Assembly: GCF_003346715.1 (NCBI RefSeq) | Contig: NZ_QQPQ01000031.1 | Location: 1-64,000, forward strand | Length of the DNA stretch: 64,000 nucleotides | Reading direction: 5' to 3' | Source: Oceanispirochaeta sp. M1 | Lineage (GTDB): Bacteria; Spirochaetota; Spirochaetia; DSM-2461 | Shown here: piece after piece, positions 1 through 9,163 of the stretch | Numbering within the stretch: the first letter of the stretch is position 1 | How the letters are laid out: each line of letters begins with the position of its first letter | Program-made: the position numbers and the translations under genes | The notes under the pieces: model-generated | What the model saw: the letters and a program-made list of their open reading frames with translations, nothing else | The model's database searches: none | Told to the model about the DNA's origin: nothing

Positions 1-117
1 TGGGCAATAGGTCTACTTTCAGGGGGAAGTACTTTCCGTAAAATGCTGTTTCGAAATCCTGTACTATACTTACTCAATATGTTGTCCTCCGTATTAAATA
101 CTGTGACAACTATCTTG

Positions 118-276
118 AACTATAGGGTAGCAGTTGCAGAAGTGATCTTGTAGCGTATGATAGAAATCGCTGCAGAATTAAAGTTCAACGATGAATACTC
201 TTTCTTTCACTTTTTTTCCAAGAGAACAGGTTTTCTTCAATATAGTACCGGGGGCTTTTATCAGCCGAAGCCGTAA
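118..276 (+). pseudogene. Decayed C-terminal fragment of an AraC-family regulator
   Basis: Read in frame 1, this stretch gives a peptide resembling the second helix-turn-helix of AraC proteins: NYRVAVAEVIL, then a stop at 151-153, then a Met-started run containing EIAAELKFNDEYSFF and FSKRTG, ending at a stop at 274-276. Intact AraC proteins have this pattern near their C-terminus, but here the segment between the helices is shortened, a stop interrupts it, and the usual PxxYR ending is replaced. The frame is open back to base 1, but that part is not recognisable. It probably is the remnant of a regulator, lying tail to tail with the intact AraC response regulator on the other strand. The window edge hides any upstream part. 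Confidence 0.45.
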
Positions 277-353
277 TTATTGAAATTCAAACTTGCAGAC
301 GAATAGTAGATTGTAAAATTTCAGTGACAATCTCTATCAGTTTTACCTGGTAT

Positions 354-1907
354 TTAATCCAGTGACTCTCTGTACTCTGAAGGATTCATACCAGTGACTT
401 TTTTAAATATTCTTGAAAAGTAATTCTGATCTTCATATCCTACAATTTGCGAAATAACCTTAAAGCTCAGTAAGCGGTTTTCAGTCATTAACTCTTTAGA
501 TTTCTCTATTCTTAGATTGATCAGATATTGTATAGGCGTTAAGCCGCTGTTCTTTTTAAACGACCTGATGATGTGGGAAGAGTCATAATTGAATTTATCT
601 GAGAGAAAAGACACATTTATTGGTTCTGTAAAATTATCTTGAAGGTATTTTTCAATTTTTGGAAACAAAGAATTTGATACATGAGAGTATTTCAGTGATG
701 GTTTAAGATAAACTTGGATCATTTCTAAAAATTGAACACAAAGCAGTTCCATGCTCTCTGAAAGAGCAATAAATCGATACGTAGAAGACTCGGAAGCTTC
801 AATGGTTTCTATATCCCTACACCCTGATATATCGATAACTTGTTTAATAATTTTTAATAATTCTTTTTGAATATGCTTCTGCGTGCACTTTCCGATTGAC
901 CATAGATCAAAGATTTTCCTTATCTCAAGATTTAATATTTGAATATTATTTAAGCAGAGAGCCTTTTCAATAATATTTTTAATGGAAGAATCAAAAGAAA
1001 TTTGAGCATTAACGGAATCTTTTTCCCTTAACCCAATTACTGCAGAGTGGAATAGCATAAGGTTTCCTATGAGAAGTTTATTGATTCTGCCTGAGGATTC
1101 TTTTAACTCGGAAAAATTGACAACTTTTTCGTCGCTGCATATGGTTACTTGTACAGAACGATTCAGATTTTGAGAGATGTCTTTAAGTAATGCATTCATA
1201 AAAGAAGCTACAGTATAAGTGCTTGGATCATCTAATGAAATTACCAATATTTTTCTGTTAAGCAATTTATCATCTAATATCCACCATTTAAGATTGATAT
1301 TAAAAAAATTATCGATTATTTCGGCCCAATCAATTTCCGCCCAATAAGCATCGTATAGATTCGTATCCAATAATTCGGGTACATTATTATAGAGATTTCC
1401 CAAGCATATGTGGAAAATAGAGAATGACTGATCCGGTAGGGAAGATATTCCGAAATGATCTCTTTTAATTCCACGAATAGATTCTGCTATATATTTTTTA
1501 TCTATGATATTTCTTTTTTCCCGCAATTTATCTTTGATATCACTTATTGTTTCTTTTAAATCTTCTATGCGCAAAGGCTTGAGGAGATAGCTTTTAACAT
1601 TGTACAGAATCGCCTGTTGAGCATATGAGAAATCATTGTAACCACTCAATATGACGATATAAATATCAGGATTATGTTCTTTAACTTTTCTGATAAGCTC
1701 CAGGCCATCGAAGATAGGCATTTTGATATCAGTAAAAAGAATGTCCGGCTGATGCCGAGAGACTGCTTCAAAAGCATCTTCTCCATTCATAGTCGAAGCC
1801 ACTATCTTAAAACAACTTTCTGTTTTTCTAATTTTATCTATGACATCTTCAAGTATAATCTGTTCGTCTTCTGCAACTACTACCGTAAAATACTCATGAT
1901 TACTCAT
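354..1907 (-). CDS. AraC-type two-component response regulator (YesN-like)
   Basis: A 517-residue cytoplasmic DNA-binding response regulator. The receiver domain (residues about 8-125) has the acidic pocket (E13, D14), the phospho-acceptor D60 in FTDIKMP and the conserved K110 in YLLKP. A long linker (about 130-410) resembles the variable middle region of YesN proteins. The C-terminal about 100 residues form a double helix-turn-helix of the AraC/XylS type, with the signature VISQIVGYEDQNYFSRIFKKVTGMNPSEYR in two parts. Its ATG overlaps the kinase stop codon as ATGA, so the two proteins are translationally coupled. By family it should activate the sugar importer and alpha-galactosidase genes upstream on the same strand. 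No clear terminator was seen after the stop. Confidence 0.93.
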   Translation of the reverse strand: MSNHEYFTVVVAEDEQIILEDVIDKIRKTESCFKIVASTMNGEDAFEAVSRHQPDILFTDIKMPIFDGLELIRKVKEHNPDIYIVILSGYNDFSYAQQAILYNVKSYLLKPLRIEDLKETISDIKDKLREKRNIIDKKYIAESIRGIKRDHFGISSLPDQSFSIFHICLGNLYNNVPELLDTNLYDAYWAEIDWAEIIDNFFNINLKWWILDDKLLNRKILVISLDDPSTYTVASFMNALLKDISQNLNRSVQVTICSDEKVVNFSELKESSGRINKLLIGNLMLFHSAVIGLREKDSVNAQISFDSSIKNIIEKALCLNNIQILNLEIRKIFDLWSIGKCTQKHIQKELLKIIKQVIDISGCRDIETIEASESSTYRFIALSESMELLCVQFLEMIQVYLKPSLKYSHVSNSLFPKIEKYLQDNFTEPINVSFLSDKFNYDSSHIIRSFKKNSGLTPIQYLINLRIEKSKELMTENRLLSFKVISQIVGYEDQNYFSRIFKKVTGMNPSEYRESLD

Positions 1908-3727
1908 ACTGCTGCCTTTTTTGAAGTCCGCAATCCGCCAACTGTGACAGTGGCCCCTTTCTCACTCATATTTGAAATCTCAAAGACAGCATTTTCTCCA
2001 TAGAGAAGTTTTAGGCGATAATAAATATTCATCAATCCTATACTGTTCTTTTCTGCATTATCATCAAAATATTTGTACTCTGTGTCTCTAATCTGCTGTT
2101 GAATCCGATTCAGTTCCGATTTATCAAATCCCGGACCATTATCTCTTATTGAGATCTTCCAGAAATTATCATCAACCTCACCGGTCACATCTATTTTCCA
2201 CATAGGTTTGATGTCAAAGGCATATTTGAAGCAGTTTTCGACTATTGGTTGAATTATCATTCTAGGTACTGAGATTCCTTCAATCTCACCACGAATATTG
2301 ATTTCGTACTCAAACTGATTCATATATCGGATTTTCATCAGATTAAGGTACTTTATCATGTACTGGATCTCCTCTGAAAGACTTACAGGCTTGGGACTTT
2401 CATTACCGATATATCTCATCATCTGTGAAAGATTGCTGCACATTTCATGAATTTCCAATTGATTGCTTTGTTCAGCTTTTATACTGATTATGGATAGGAT
2501 ATTATAGAGAAAGTGGGGATTCATCTGTGCCTGAAGAGCGTACAATTGGGCTCTGGTCTCATGGGATCTGGCAGCAACAACCTCCTCGAGAGATTCTTTC
2601 AGTCTAAGACACATTTTCATAAAAGCATCATTCAGTTCTTCCAGCTCATTGAGATTCTCACTTTTATCCGATTTAAGATCCAAAGCCTGCAAACTTAAAT
2701 TATTTATTGAGTTTCTCATTTTTTTTATTGGAACCGTCAGTCCGCGGGACACAAAATAGGTTAGGAACATTGTAATTATTAGGATTAAAATACCGAGTTG
2801 TATAAGGTTATTCCGGAACGTTCCCAATGGCTTTAATAATTCCCCTTCAGACTCTACCACAACGACAGTCCATCCAGTCTGCTCAGAACGGGAAAATGAA
2901 ACAATATCCTTCTCTTTTCTGAAACCATTGTCCATTCGGAATGACCCCAGCTGTTCATCTCTGGAGGCAAGATTGCTCCAATAAATATCCAAAGAATCAT
3001 TGAATTTGCCGGTACTGTCCTGATAGGGATACACTAGCTTACCAAAGCTGTCAAAAATATAGACTTTTAGTTTTCCCTCCTCGTCTGCCGGAGGAATCAT
3101 TTTTTCAATATAGTTAAAAAAGAGATCATAACTCTGCTGAACTTCAATGATACTATCCAGTTTTGCACCGAAGACTTCTGAAAAAGCCCTACTGACAGAG
3201 ATGACAATAATCTCGGGACTTTCCATTTCATCAGGATGGGGAGATGTTAACAATCTTTTTCCATTCATCTCAATTGTTGATAAAACCCATGGAATAGAGT
3301 TCAGGTATTCTTTATTGCCGGAAAATGTATCGTAAATTTTACCAAATTTGACATAATCGCCATTTTTCAGATTAAAAAGATTTATCTGAAAGAAATCAAG
3401 GGATGGTCCGGATATGGAAAATAACAAATCAGTTATATCCCACTTTTTCTGCAGTTCTTTAGAAAATGATATATCATCACTGAAAAATAATTCTTTGAGG
3501 TCTTTAGAGGATATAAGTTTTAAGGCTATTGAATCCAGATCCTGTATTTCTGAATCGATCCTGTCAGTAATACTGAAGGAGTATTGTAAAAATGATTCGG
3601 AAGCTTTCTCTTCAATCAAGGATGATACTTTCAGGTAATAAGAGACAACAAATATGATTATTACAATCAATATAAGAATTGAATAACTTAGAAAGAGTTT
3701 AGAGAGTATACTTCTGGGTTTGAACAG
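1904..3727 (-). CDS. Membrane sensor histidine kinase (YesM-like), probable CTG start
   Basis: Histidine kinase of the HisKA-7TM/YesM class, partner of the AraC response regulator that overlaps its end. From the CTG at 3727 it has 607 residues: a positively charged start (FKPRS), a first membrane helix, an extracellular sensor region of about 250 residues, a second membrane helix (LGILILIITMFLTYFVS), a HAMP-like linker, the phospho-acceptor motif QMNPHFLYN, and a C-terminal HATPase domain (NCFKYAF, DNGPGF). The ATG/GTG/TTG options begin only at the TTG at 3670, which would cut the first membrane helix in half and has no ribosome-binding site. CTG at 3727 sits 5 bases after a perfect AGGAGG. 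It probably senses a periplasmic sugar or a loaded binding protein. Confidence 0.85.
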   Translation of the reverse strand: MFKPRSILSKLFLSYSILILIVIIIFVVSYYLKVSSLIEEKASESFLQYSFSITDRIDSEIQDLDSIALKLISSKDLKELFFSDDISFSKELQKKWDITDLLFSISGPSLDFFQINLFNLKNGDYVKFGKIYDTFSGNKEYLNSIPWVLSTIEMNGKRLLTSPHPDEMESPEIIVISVSRAFSEVFGAKLDSIIEVQQSYDLFFNYIEKMIPPADEEGKLKVYIFDSFGKLVYPYQDSTGKFNDSLDIYWSNLASRDEQLGSFRMDNGFRKEKDIVSFSRSEQTGWTVVVVESEGELLKPLGTFRNNLIQLGILILIITMFLTYFVSRGLTVPIKKMRNSINNLSLQALDLKSDKSENLNELEELNDAFMKMCLRLKESLEEVVAARSHETRAQLYALQAQMNPHFLYNILSIISIKAEQSNQLEIHEMCSNLSQMMRYIGNESPKPVSLSEEIQYMIKYLNLMKIRYMNQFEYEINIRGEIEGISVPRMIIQPIVENCFKYAFDIKPMWKIDVTGEVDDNFWKISIRDNGPGFDKSELNRIQQQIRDTEYKYFDDNAEKNSIGLMNIYYRLKLLYGENAVFEISNMSEKGATVTVGGLRTSKKAAV

Positions 3728-3738
3728 AATGACCTCCT
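3725..3738 (-). promoter_or_regulatory. Perfect Shine-Dalgarno deciding a CTG start
   Basis: On the minus strand AGGAGG (3738-3733) is followed by five bases and then CTG (3727-3725), in frame with the sensor kinase. No ATG, GTG or TTG occurs in that frame until the TTG at 3670. The in-frame ATT at 3730 would be only two bases from the AGGAGG, which is too close. The restored N-terminus is basic then hydrophobic, as expected for a membrane kinase. Confidence 0.65.
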
Positions 3739-3806
3739 TATTCCTGTTGAAAACTCACTTGTTGAGTAATATTAAAAAATAGAATGTCTATGATTCCCCT
3801 TGTTAT

Positions 3807-5978
3807 TTATACATGATTTTTGGATTTCAGAGAAACAATAAGTCCGTTAAAATCTTTTAATCCACTGATGAACAGGGCATTCTTATCAGCAGACACTGAC
3901 AGATGTTTTTCCATGTAAAATCCTGCAATTTCCCAGTTCTCTGCTTCAAGAGGTACAGACACGGCTGATGGAGAGTTCCTGAATGAATGAACAACAACGA
4001 AAGCTTCGTCCTTCTTGTCATTTGTTCTAACAATAGCCTGATAACCTGTGGGATGAGTGTAACTCAACAAAGTAGTGCCATATCGTCTTGAAAATCCTTC
4101 CCTGATAGCCCCCTTTACATCTTGATACATTTTCATTGCTTTTTTGACAGTATCCATCTGAGGCTTATTCAATTCATGTATGTCTCCGGAAAGGCACATG
4201 CGGCCGAAAAATGTTGCCGAAAGAGAATAATGAAGCCGGGACAGCGAGTCTTCTTCTCTCAAAACAGCCCAGACCTGGTTTTGACGGGCAGGAATCATCA
4301 TTTGAGTGTTTGCTGCAATAATTGGTATGTCTAAACCTTCATGAGAATCGGAAAATCCTCCCATACTGCTCAATGCCATCCATGACGGTTCCAGGCGGTG
4401 TCCTCCGGATGAGCATATCTCGACAACCAATTCTGGAATTTCCAGCCGCATCCTTCTGTAAAAATCCTGAACTGCAGAGAGATGCTCTCTTAAACCTTCA
4501 CCCAGTGAGTCCGGGCTGTCACAGCCTAAGCCAATGGAATCGTTATAGTCAGTTTTTATATAGAGTATCTTGTTCTCTTTCAGCATCAGTATGACTTTTT
4601 CATAAAGATATTCGTGGACCCAAGGATCTCTGAAATCAAGAAAACGCCTGGTACCGTATTGTAGAACTTTCCCGTCCCGATGAATAAGATGTTCGGTATT
4701 ATCAAACATAAGGGAACCTTCAGTGCAGCACTCAAGTTCAAACCACACTCCAGGAGTAAACCCTTTTTCTCGCAATGTATCGCAGAGATTAGCAAAACCA
4801 TTCGGATAGATTGTCTCTGATATCTGCCAATCGCCAAGGCCCTGCTGAACACCGGGTCTGTCATTAAACCAGCCATCGTCCATAACCAGGTATTTGACTT
4901 CTGAATTTTCCAACCGATCAGCCAGCTTCAGTATGTTTTTTTCACTGGGATAACCCCAGGTAGTACACCAGTCATTAAATATAATAGGTAGATCCTCTTC
5001 AGATTCAGGCCTCGGAGGATGGATGAATTCCTGGTATCGGACCATTCTTTCGGTCAGATTCTGAATATCACCCAGACAGCAGGAAAGAATTGCTTTGGGA
5101 GTTTCAAGCGAGCTTCCCGGCTGAAGGTCTTTTTTCCAGTGTCCAAACTCCCTGTCAGCAAGACCTCCGCTCATGTTCAGCATATCTGTTTTCCGATATA
5201 CCTCCAGTTGCCATGACCCGGGATGAGCAATCTGTGCCCCCCAGAAAACCTCATATTGTTTATCTTCAAGAGCTGCAAAGGGAAAATAATGTTTGACAGG
5301 CATGGAACCTATCTGTCCGAAACGGAGACTTCTCACTCCATGGCCATTCCAGGATTTTTCCAGATTCAGTGATTCGATAGGGAGAGATTCATGTCGGCCT
5401 TCTGCACTCCACGTACTTGAAAAACGGTGGAGATTATATTTTCCGATGGCCTCATCTTGTTGAAAAGGAGAGATTCCTCCAAGGGAAAAACTTGAAACCA
5501 TTTCCAATGATATTGTACTCCTAGAACCGTTTACAATTTCAGTGAATACTTCAATGAATGGTCTATTTGGCCAATAACAGAGATAATGAAAAGCACTTAT
5601 ACCTCTTCTGTCTTCAAGTTCTGTCGTGATTGTATGTTTCTCTCCGGCAATACTTAGATTCTGGTTTTTAAACTTCAGATCTTCTGTGGATGCACTGTTG
5701 CGCATACTCGTTCCACCTGAGAAACCCGTAGGATGAATGTCACCAACAATTTTAATTTGAACAAGATTCTCCAGGGTACAGGCTGGAAAGTCTACTTTAA
5801 ACACATCATGGAGGGGTTTAACAGTATGTTCATCGTTGAGATTGATTCTCCTTGAAGCAGTTTCATGGTCTATTTTAGAGGGATTAATTGACATTCCCAC
5901 TATATTTTTTTCATCTATCCAGTAGTGAATGACCATATCTCCTGTCTGATAGGATTTCAATTCTTTAAAATTACTCAT
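3807..5978 (-). CDS. GH36-type alpha-galactosidase
   Basis: A 723-residue glycoside hydrolase of clan GH-D that should release terminal alpha-galactosyl residues from oligosaccharides such as melibiose or raffinose. There is no signal peptide, so it acts in the cytoplasm on imported sugar. A beta-sandwich N-domain (about 1-320) precedes the catalytic barrel, which has YLVMDDGW (364-370), GVWFELEC and the nucleophile motif KTDYN (D477). The SSGG stretch at 523-526 is followed by HRLE, where many relatives have GRxD. The likely acid/base is D544 in FSDSHEG. A C-terminal beta domain follows. Its start lies 9 bases after the permease stop, with AAAGG upstream. The linked importer fits alpha-galactoside use. 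Another GH36 activity is possible. Confidence 0.88.
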   Translation of the reverse strand: MSNFKELKSYQTGDMVIHYWIDEKNIVGMSINPSKIDHETASRRINLNDEHTVKPLHDVFKVDFPACTLENLVQIKIVGDIHPTGFSGGTSMRNSASTEDLKFKNQNLSIAGEKHTITTELEDRRGISAFHYLCYWPNRPFIEVFTEIVNGSRSTISLEMVSSFSLGGISPFQQDEAIGKYNLHRFSSTWSAEGRHESLPIESLNLEKSWNGHGVRSLRFGQIGSMPVKHYFPFAALEDKQYEVFWGAQIAHPGSWQLEVYRKTDMLNMSGGLADREFGHWKKDLQPGSSLETPKAILSCCLGDIQNLTERMVRYQEFIHPPRPESEEDLPIIFNDWCTTWGYPSEKNILKLADRLENSEVKYLVMDDGWFNDRPGVQQGLGDWQISETIYPNGFANLCDTLREKGFTPGVWFELECCTEGSLMFDNTEHLIHRDGKVLQYGTRRFLDFRDPWVHEYLYEKVILMLKENKILYIKTDYNDSIGLGCDSPDSLGEGLREHLSAVQDFYRRMRLEIPELVVEICSSGGHRLEPSWMALSSMGGFSDSHEGLDIPIIAANTQMMIPARQNQVWAVLREEDSLSRLHYSLSATFFGRMCLSGDIHELNKPQMDTVKKAMKMYQDVKGAIREGFSRRYGTTLLSYTHPTGYQAIVRTNDKKDEAFVVVHSFRNSPSAVSVPLEAENWEIAGFYMEKHLSVSADKNALFISGLKDFNGLIVSLKSKNHV

Positions 5979-5986
5979 ATATTAAA

Positions 5987-6811
5987 TTATCCTTTAACAG
6001 CTCCTGCCGTCATCCCTGAAATGATATATTTCTGGCCCAGAACATATACAAGAACTACAGGGATAAGATTCAGAATCATCGCAGCACTTACAAGATTCCA
6101 TGAACTGCTGAACTGACCGAAATAATTATACATAACCATTATCATTCCCCATTTTCTCGATGAGTTAAGGAAATAAAGAGGTATTATGAAGTCATTCCAG
6201 CAATTGAGAAAGTTGATTATGAACGCAGTCATTGTAACCGGTTTTAACATGGGAAATATAATTGAATAGAAAAACCTGAATGGCCCGCAACCATCTATTA
6301 GAGCAGCATCATCCAGTTGTGTCGGAATCGTTGAAACAAAACCATAATACAAAAAAATTGTAAAAGGGATATAAAGAGCTGAGTAAAGTAAATAGGTTCC
6401 CATATAAGTATTCATCAAATGCAGGAGCTGCAATACTTTCATTGTAGAAATATAATTAATGGGTGCTACAAGGCCTAACAAAAATACTGAATATACAAAG
6501 TTACTAGCTTTTGTCTTATTTCTTGCCAATATAAAAGCAGCTAATGCCGATACGAGAATAGTAATAGCTGTTGAAGCTGAGGAAATAAACAGGCTGTTCA
6601 GAAAAGATCTGAGGATATTGCCTCCTTTAAGAACAGTTAGATAGTTTTCCCAATGAACTTCTGATGGAAGTTTCAAACTCATTGTAGCTGATTCTGTCAC
6701 ATCTTTAACAGAATTCAGCAATACCATCATTAAGGGAATTAAAATAATAAAACTTAAAACCCAGGCCAATCCCTCTTTTGAAAGATTTATTGTTTTTTTA
6801 GTATTTATCAT
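5987..6811 (-). CDS. Carbohydrate ABC importer permease, MalG type
   Basis: A 274-residue inner-membrane permease of the CUT1 family with about six predicted membrane helices and a C-terminal tail ending SGMTAGAVKG, as in MalG/UgpE proteins. The cytoplasmic EAA loop that contacts the ATPase is visible as LDDAALIDGCGPFRFFYSIIFPMLKP. Its ATG overlaps the stop of the preceding permease (ATGA), so the two subunits are translationally coupled and form a heterodimer. It is followed directly by the alpha-galactosidase gene. No ATPase gene lies in the operon. As in many CUT1 loci of Gram-positives and spirochaetes, a shared MsmK/UgpC-like ATPase encoded elsewhere is probably used. The substrate is inferred only from the glycosidase. 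Confidence 0.93.
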   Translation of the reverse strand: MINTKKTINLSKEGLAWVLSFIILIPLMMVLLNSVKDVTESATMSLKLPSEVHWENYLTVLKGGNILRSFLNSLFISSASTAITILVSALAAFILARNKTKASNFVYSVFLLGLVAPINYISTMKVLQLLHLMNTYMGTYLLYSALYIPFTIFLYYGFVSTIPTQLDDAALIDGCGPFRFFYSIIFPMLKPVTMTAFIINFLNCWNDFIIPLYFLNSSRKWGMIMVMYNYFGQFSSSWNLVSAAMILNLIPVVLVYVLGQKYIISGMTAGAVKG

Positions 6812-7683
6812 TGTGTTTCAACCTCAGTCTTTCTAAATATTTTAATAATCCCAATAGACATTATTGCCATGAAAATAAACATAATTGTTCCCAAAGCAGA
6901 TCCATAACCGTAATCACCAAGAGAAAAATGGCTGAATATGGTTATATTGATTACTTCAGATGCCCTTCCGGGTCCGCCATTAGTCAAGGCATAAATCACA
7001 TCAAAAACTTTAAAACCTGAAATCAGACTCAGCAACACATTGATCAGTATTGAAGACTGGAGGAAGGGAACCGTTATTCTGATCAGTTTATTCCAGTAAT
7101 TGCTACCGTCGATTTCACATGCTTCATACAACTCTTTTGGGATGCTTTGAAGACCTGCAAGAAATATTGCCATACTGAAACCGGCCGCTTTCCAAACTTC
7201 GACACTGATACATGACCACATAACAAGATTTGGATCCTGCAGCCATCCTCTAACCAAAAAGTCGAATCCCACGGCTTTGAAAAATAGATTAAGTATACCT
7301 GTCGTAGGATGAAATACCTGCTGAAACATTAATCCGACAATTATATTGGATATTATTACCGGCAAAAAAAACACAGCTCTTAAAATATTCCTTGATCTGA
7401 TACCCTCATTGAGTAAAAGAGCCAGAAACAAGCCTATCAAGACCTTTAAAATCGAAGTAGAGATCGCATAAAGAAATGTATTTCGAAAAAACAGGAGATT
7501 GCTGGAGTCCTGAAAAATATCTTTAAAATTCTGTAATCCTATAAATTTGAGATTTTCACTCATTGAATTCCAGTTTGTAAAAGAATAATAGATTCCAACT
7601 AAACTGGGAAATAAGAATAATACAGAAAAAATCAGTAACGCAGGGTAGATAAATTCCCTGGGGTATAATTTGGAATTGTACAT
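6808..7683 (-). CDS. Carbohydrate ABC importer permease, MalF type
   Basis: A 291-residue inner-membrane permease pairing with the overlapping MalG-type subunit. It has six predicted membrane helices beginning with YPALLIFSVLFLFPSLVGIYY, the MalF/UgpA-type EAA loop (ELYEACEIDGSNYWNKLIRITVPFL in two parts), and the GGPGRASEV stretch typical of sugar permeases before the fifth helix. A ribosome-binding site (AAGGAA) precedes the ATG. A 111-base gap containing a strong hairpin separates it from the solute-binding gene, which probably lowers its expression relative to the binding protein. It is inferred to move an alpha-galactoside or similar oligosaccharide across the inner membrane. Confidence 0.93.
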   Translation of the reverse strand: MYNSKLYPREFIYPALLIFSVLFLFPSLVGIYYSFTNWNSMSENLKFIGLQNFKDIFQDSSNLLFFRNTFLYAISTSILKVLIGLFLALLLNEGIRSRNILRAVFFLPVIISNIIVGLMFQQVFHPTTGILNLFFKAVGFDFLVRGWLQDPNLVMWSCISVEVWKAAGFSMAIFLAGLQSIPKELYEACEIDGSNYWNKLIRITVPFLQSSILINVLLSLISGFKVFDVIYALTNGGPGRASEVINITIFSHFSLGDYGYGSALGTIMFIFMAIMSIGIIKIFRKTEVETQ

Positions 7684-7736
7684 TTTTTCATTCCTTATTT
7701 TTTTTGATTTTCATTTTGAAAAAACTACAATCTGAT

Positions 7737-7766
7737 TATCCGGCTGGATTTCAAACCAGCCGGATA
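7737..7766 (-). repeat. Intercistronic hairpin after the binding-protein gene
   Basis: Perfect 11-base inverted repeat TATCCGGCTGG / CCAGCCGGATA with an 8-base loop, between the solute-binding gene and the first permease gene. No long T-run follows it on the minus strand. It is more likely a 3'-end-stabilising or partial-attenuation element, like the malE-malF intergenic structure, than a full terminator. Confidence 0.75.
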
Positions 7767-7794
7767 TAGATAACTATTGATTGACTATAAAGGA

Positions 7795-9090
7795 TTACTC
7801 CTCTATGGCTTTGAATATTTTTACTCTGTTTTTATCGATCTCTTCCAAGACCTGTATAGGAGTTTTCATATCCAGCATAAGCTCCTGAATATATTTTCCG
7901 AAGAGTGTATTGTCCCAGTACAGAATGCCATACTCCATCTCAACATCGGACTTGCCTTCAGTAAACTCACTCATTGATTTACCTGCTTCAGTAGGTACTG
8001 CAGCTACATCGATAAATGCGGGATTTGCCTGTATATCAGTTCTTTCTGAATAAAAAAGTTCCAGGTTATCAGTACGGGACAGAAAGTCAAAGTATGCTTT
8101 TACACTGTCCAGATTTTCAGAATCCTTGTAGGCGACACGCATAATACCACCAGCTGAATGAGAATAAATGTTATTACCGGCAAAAGGGATTGGAAACATT
8201 TTCCATTTATCCGCTTCTGAATCAGGATATTTGGCAGCGACTTCTGTCTGGTAAGACTGATACATGAGAATCATGGGCGACGTGCCTGTTCCCATTGCTT
8301 CATAACCGGAATCCCAGGCATTAGAGAGAGCATCGGATCCGAAATATCCATTATCATAAGACTCTTTAAACTGAGATAAAGCAGTTTCAAACAACTTCAC
8401 ATCAGCAAATCGGGCTTTATTCGAATTCAACTTATCATAGAGACCTGCTTCTGCTGCATTCGCCAAAGGCCCAAACTGGGAGAACCAGATTCCCCAGTAC
8501 CAGGCTTCTTTTCCAAGCATATGTACAGGAACAATCCCATCGGCTTGAAAAGTATCGCAAACAACTTTGAATTCCTCAAAAGTTCTTGGGGGTGTCAGAT
8601 TATACTCTTCAAACATCTCTGTATTGTACAGGATTCCCCACCCGTCAACACTCCATGTCATAAAACCCATCACTTTGTCCTGATAAGTAGTTCCCTGTTT
8701 GGCATACTGCTGATATCTGTACACCCAGGCTTCATCGGAAAGGTCTGCAAAATATTCATCAGGAAAATATTTCAATGCTCCCGCTCCTGCTCCTACCATG
8801 AAAATATCGGGAATCTCTCCGGAAACCATTTTGGTTTTCAGAACATTGGAATACTGATCATCAGGTATAACCTGCATATCTATTTTAATGCCTGTTTCTT
8901 CGGTGAATTTTTTATTAAGATCCGAATCGACGGTAGTGCCTTTATTCAACCAGTTTTGTGAACCGATAAAAGTCAGGGTAACATTGTCTTTCTCCGAGGT
9001 ACCGCTAGAGCCGGAATCAGCATTTCCACTCGCATAAACCATACCAATAGTGAACAAAAAAACTATTGAAAGTGTTAAAAATTTCTTCAT
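7795..9090 (-). CDS. Sugar ABC transporter substrate-binding protein
   Basis: A 431-residue periplasmic binding protein of solute-binding family 1. It has a signal peptide (KKFLTLSIVFLFTIGMVYA) followed by SGNADSGSSG. The lipobox cysteine is absent, so the protein is probably cleaved by signal peptidase I and free in the periplasm. The mature part shows the typical fold features: LTFIGSQNW at the first strand, IPDIFMVGAGAG in the ligand cleft, and WSVDGWGILYNTEMF at the hinge. Ribosome-binding site GGGAG lies seven bases before the ATG. It is the first gene of the importer and alpha-galactosidase operon. Two inverted repeats upstream may be regulator sites. The ligand is inferred as an alpha-galactoside from the GH36 partner. 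Confidence 0.92.
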   Translation of the reverse strand: MKKFLTLSIVFLFTIGMVYASGNADSGSSGTSEKDNVTLTFIGSQNWLNKGTTVDSDLNKKFTEETGIKIDMQVIPDDQYSNVLKTKMVSGEIPDIFMVGAGAGALKYFPDEYFADLSDEAWVYRYQQYAKQGTTYQDKVMGFMTWSVDGWGILYNTEMFEEYNLTPPRTFEEFKVVCDTFQADGIVPVHMLGKEAWYWGIWFSQFGPLANAAEAGLYDKLNSNKARFADVKLFETALSQFKESYDNGYFGSDALSNAWDSGYEAMGTGTSPMILMYQSYQTEVAAKYPDSEADKWKMFPIPFAGNNIYSHSAGGIMRVAYKDSENLDSVKAYFDFLSRTDNLELFYSERTDIQANPAFIDVAAVPTEAGKSMSEFTEGKSDVEMEYGILYWDNTLFGKYIQELMLDMKTPIQVLEEIDKNRVKIFKAIEE

Positions 9091-9122
9091 AATATACTCC
9101 CTTGATTAAATGATTTTAAAGA

Positions 9123-9163
9123 ATCTGATCAGATATATTAAATATAGGTTCAAGATATTGAAC
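9123..9163. promoter_or_regulatory. Two inverted repeats upstream of the importer operon
   Basis: ATCTGATCAGAT is a perfect 12-base palindrome at 9123-9134. GTTCAA-4 bases-TTGAAC is an inverted repeat at 9148-9163. Both lie 30-75 bases upstream of the first importer gene and overlap the likely promoter. Either could bind a regulator, but AraC-type proteins usually prefer direct repeats, so the linked response regulator is not an obvious ligand. Confidence 0.35.

Noticed and set aside
308-333. AGATTGT-ACAATCT inverted repeat downstream of the first response regulator
   Set aside because: Seven-base AT-rich stem with a 12-base loop and no T-run on the minus strand; too weak to call a terminator.
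8521-8961. 146-codon plus-strand frame inside the first binding-protein gene
   Set aside because: Antisense to a well-supported binding protein; composition (many Phe, His, Ile) is that of a reverse-strand artefact.
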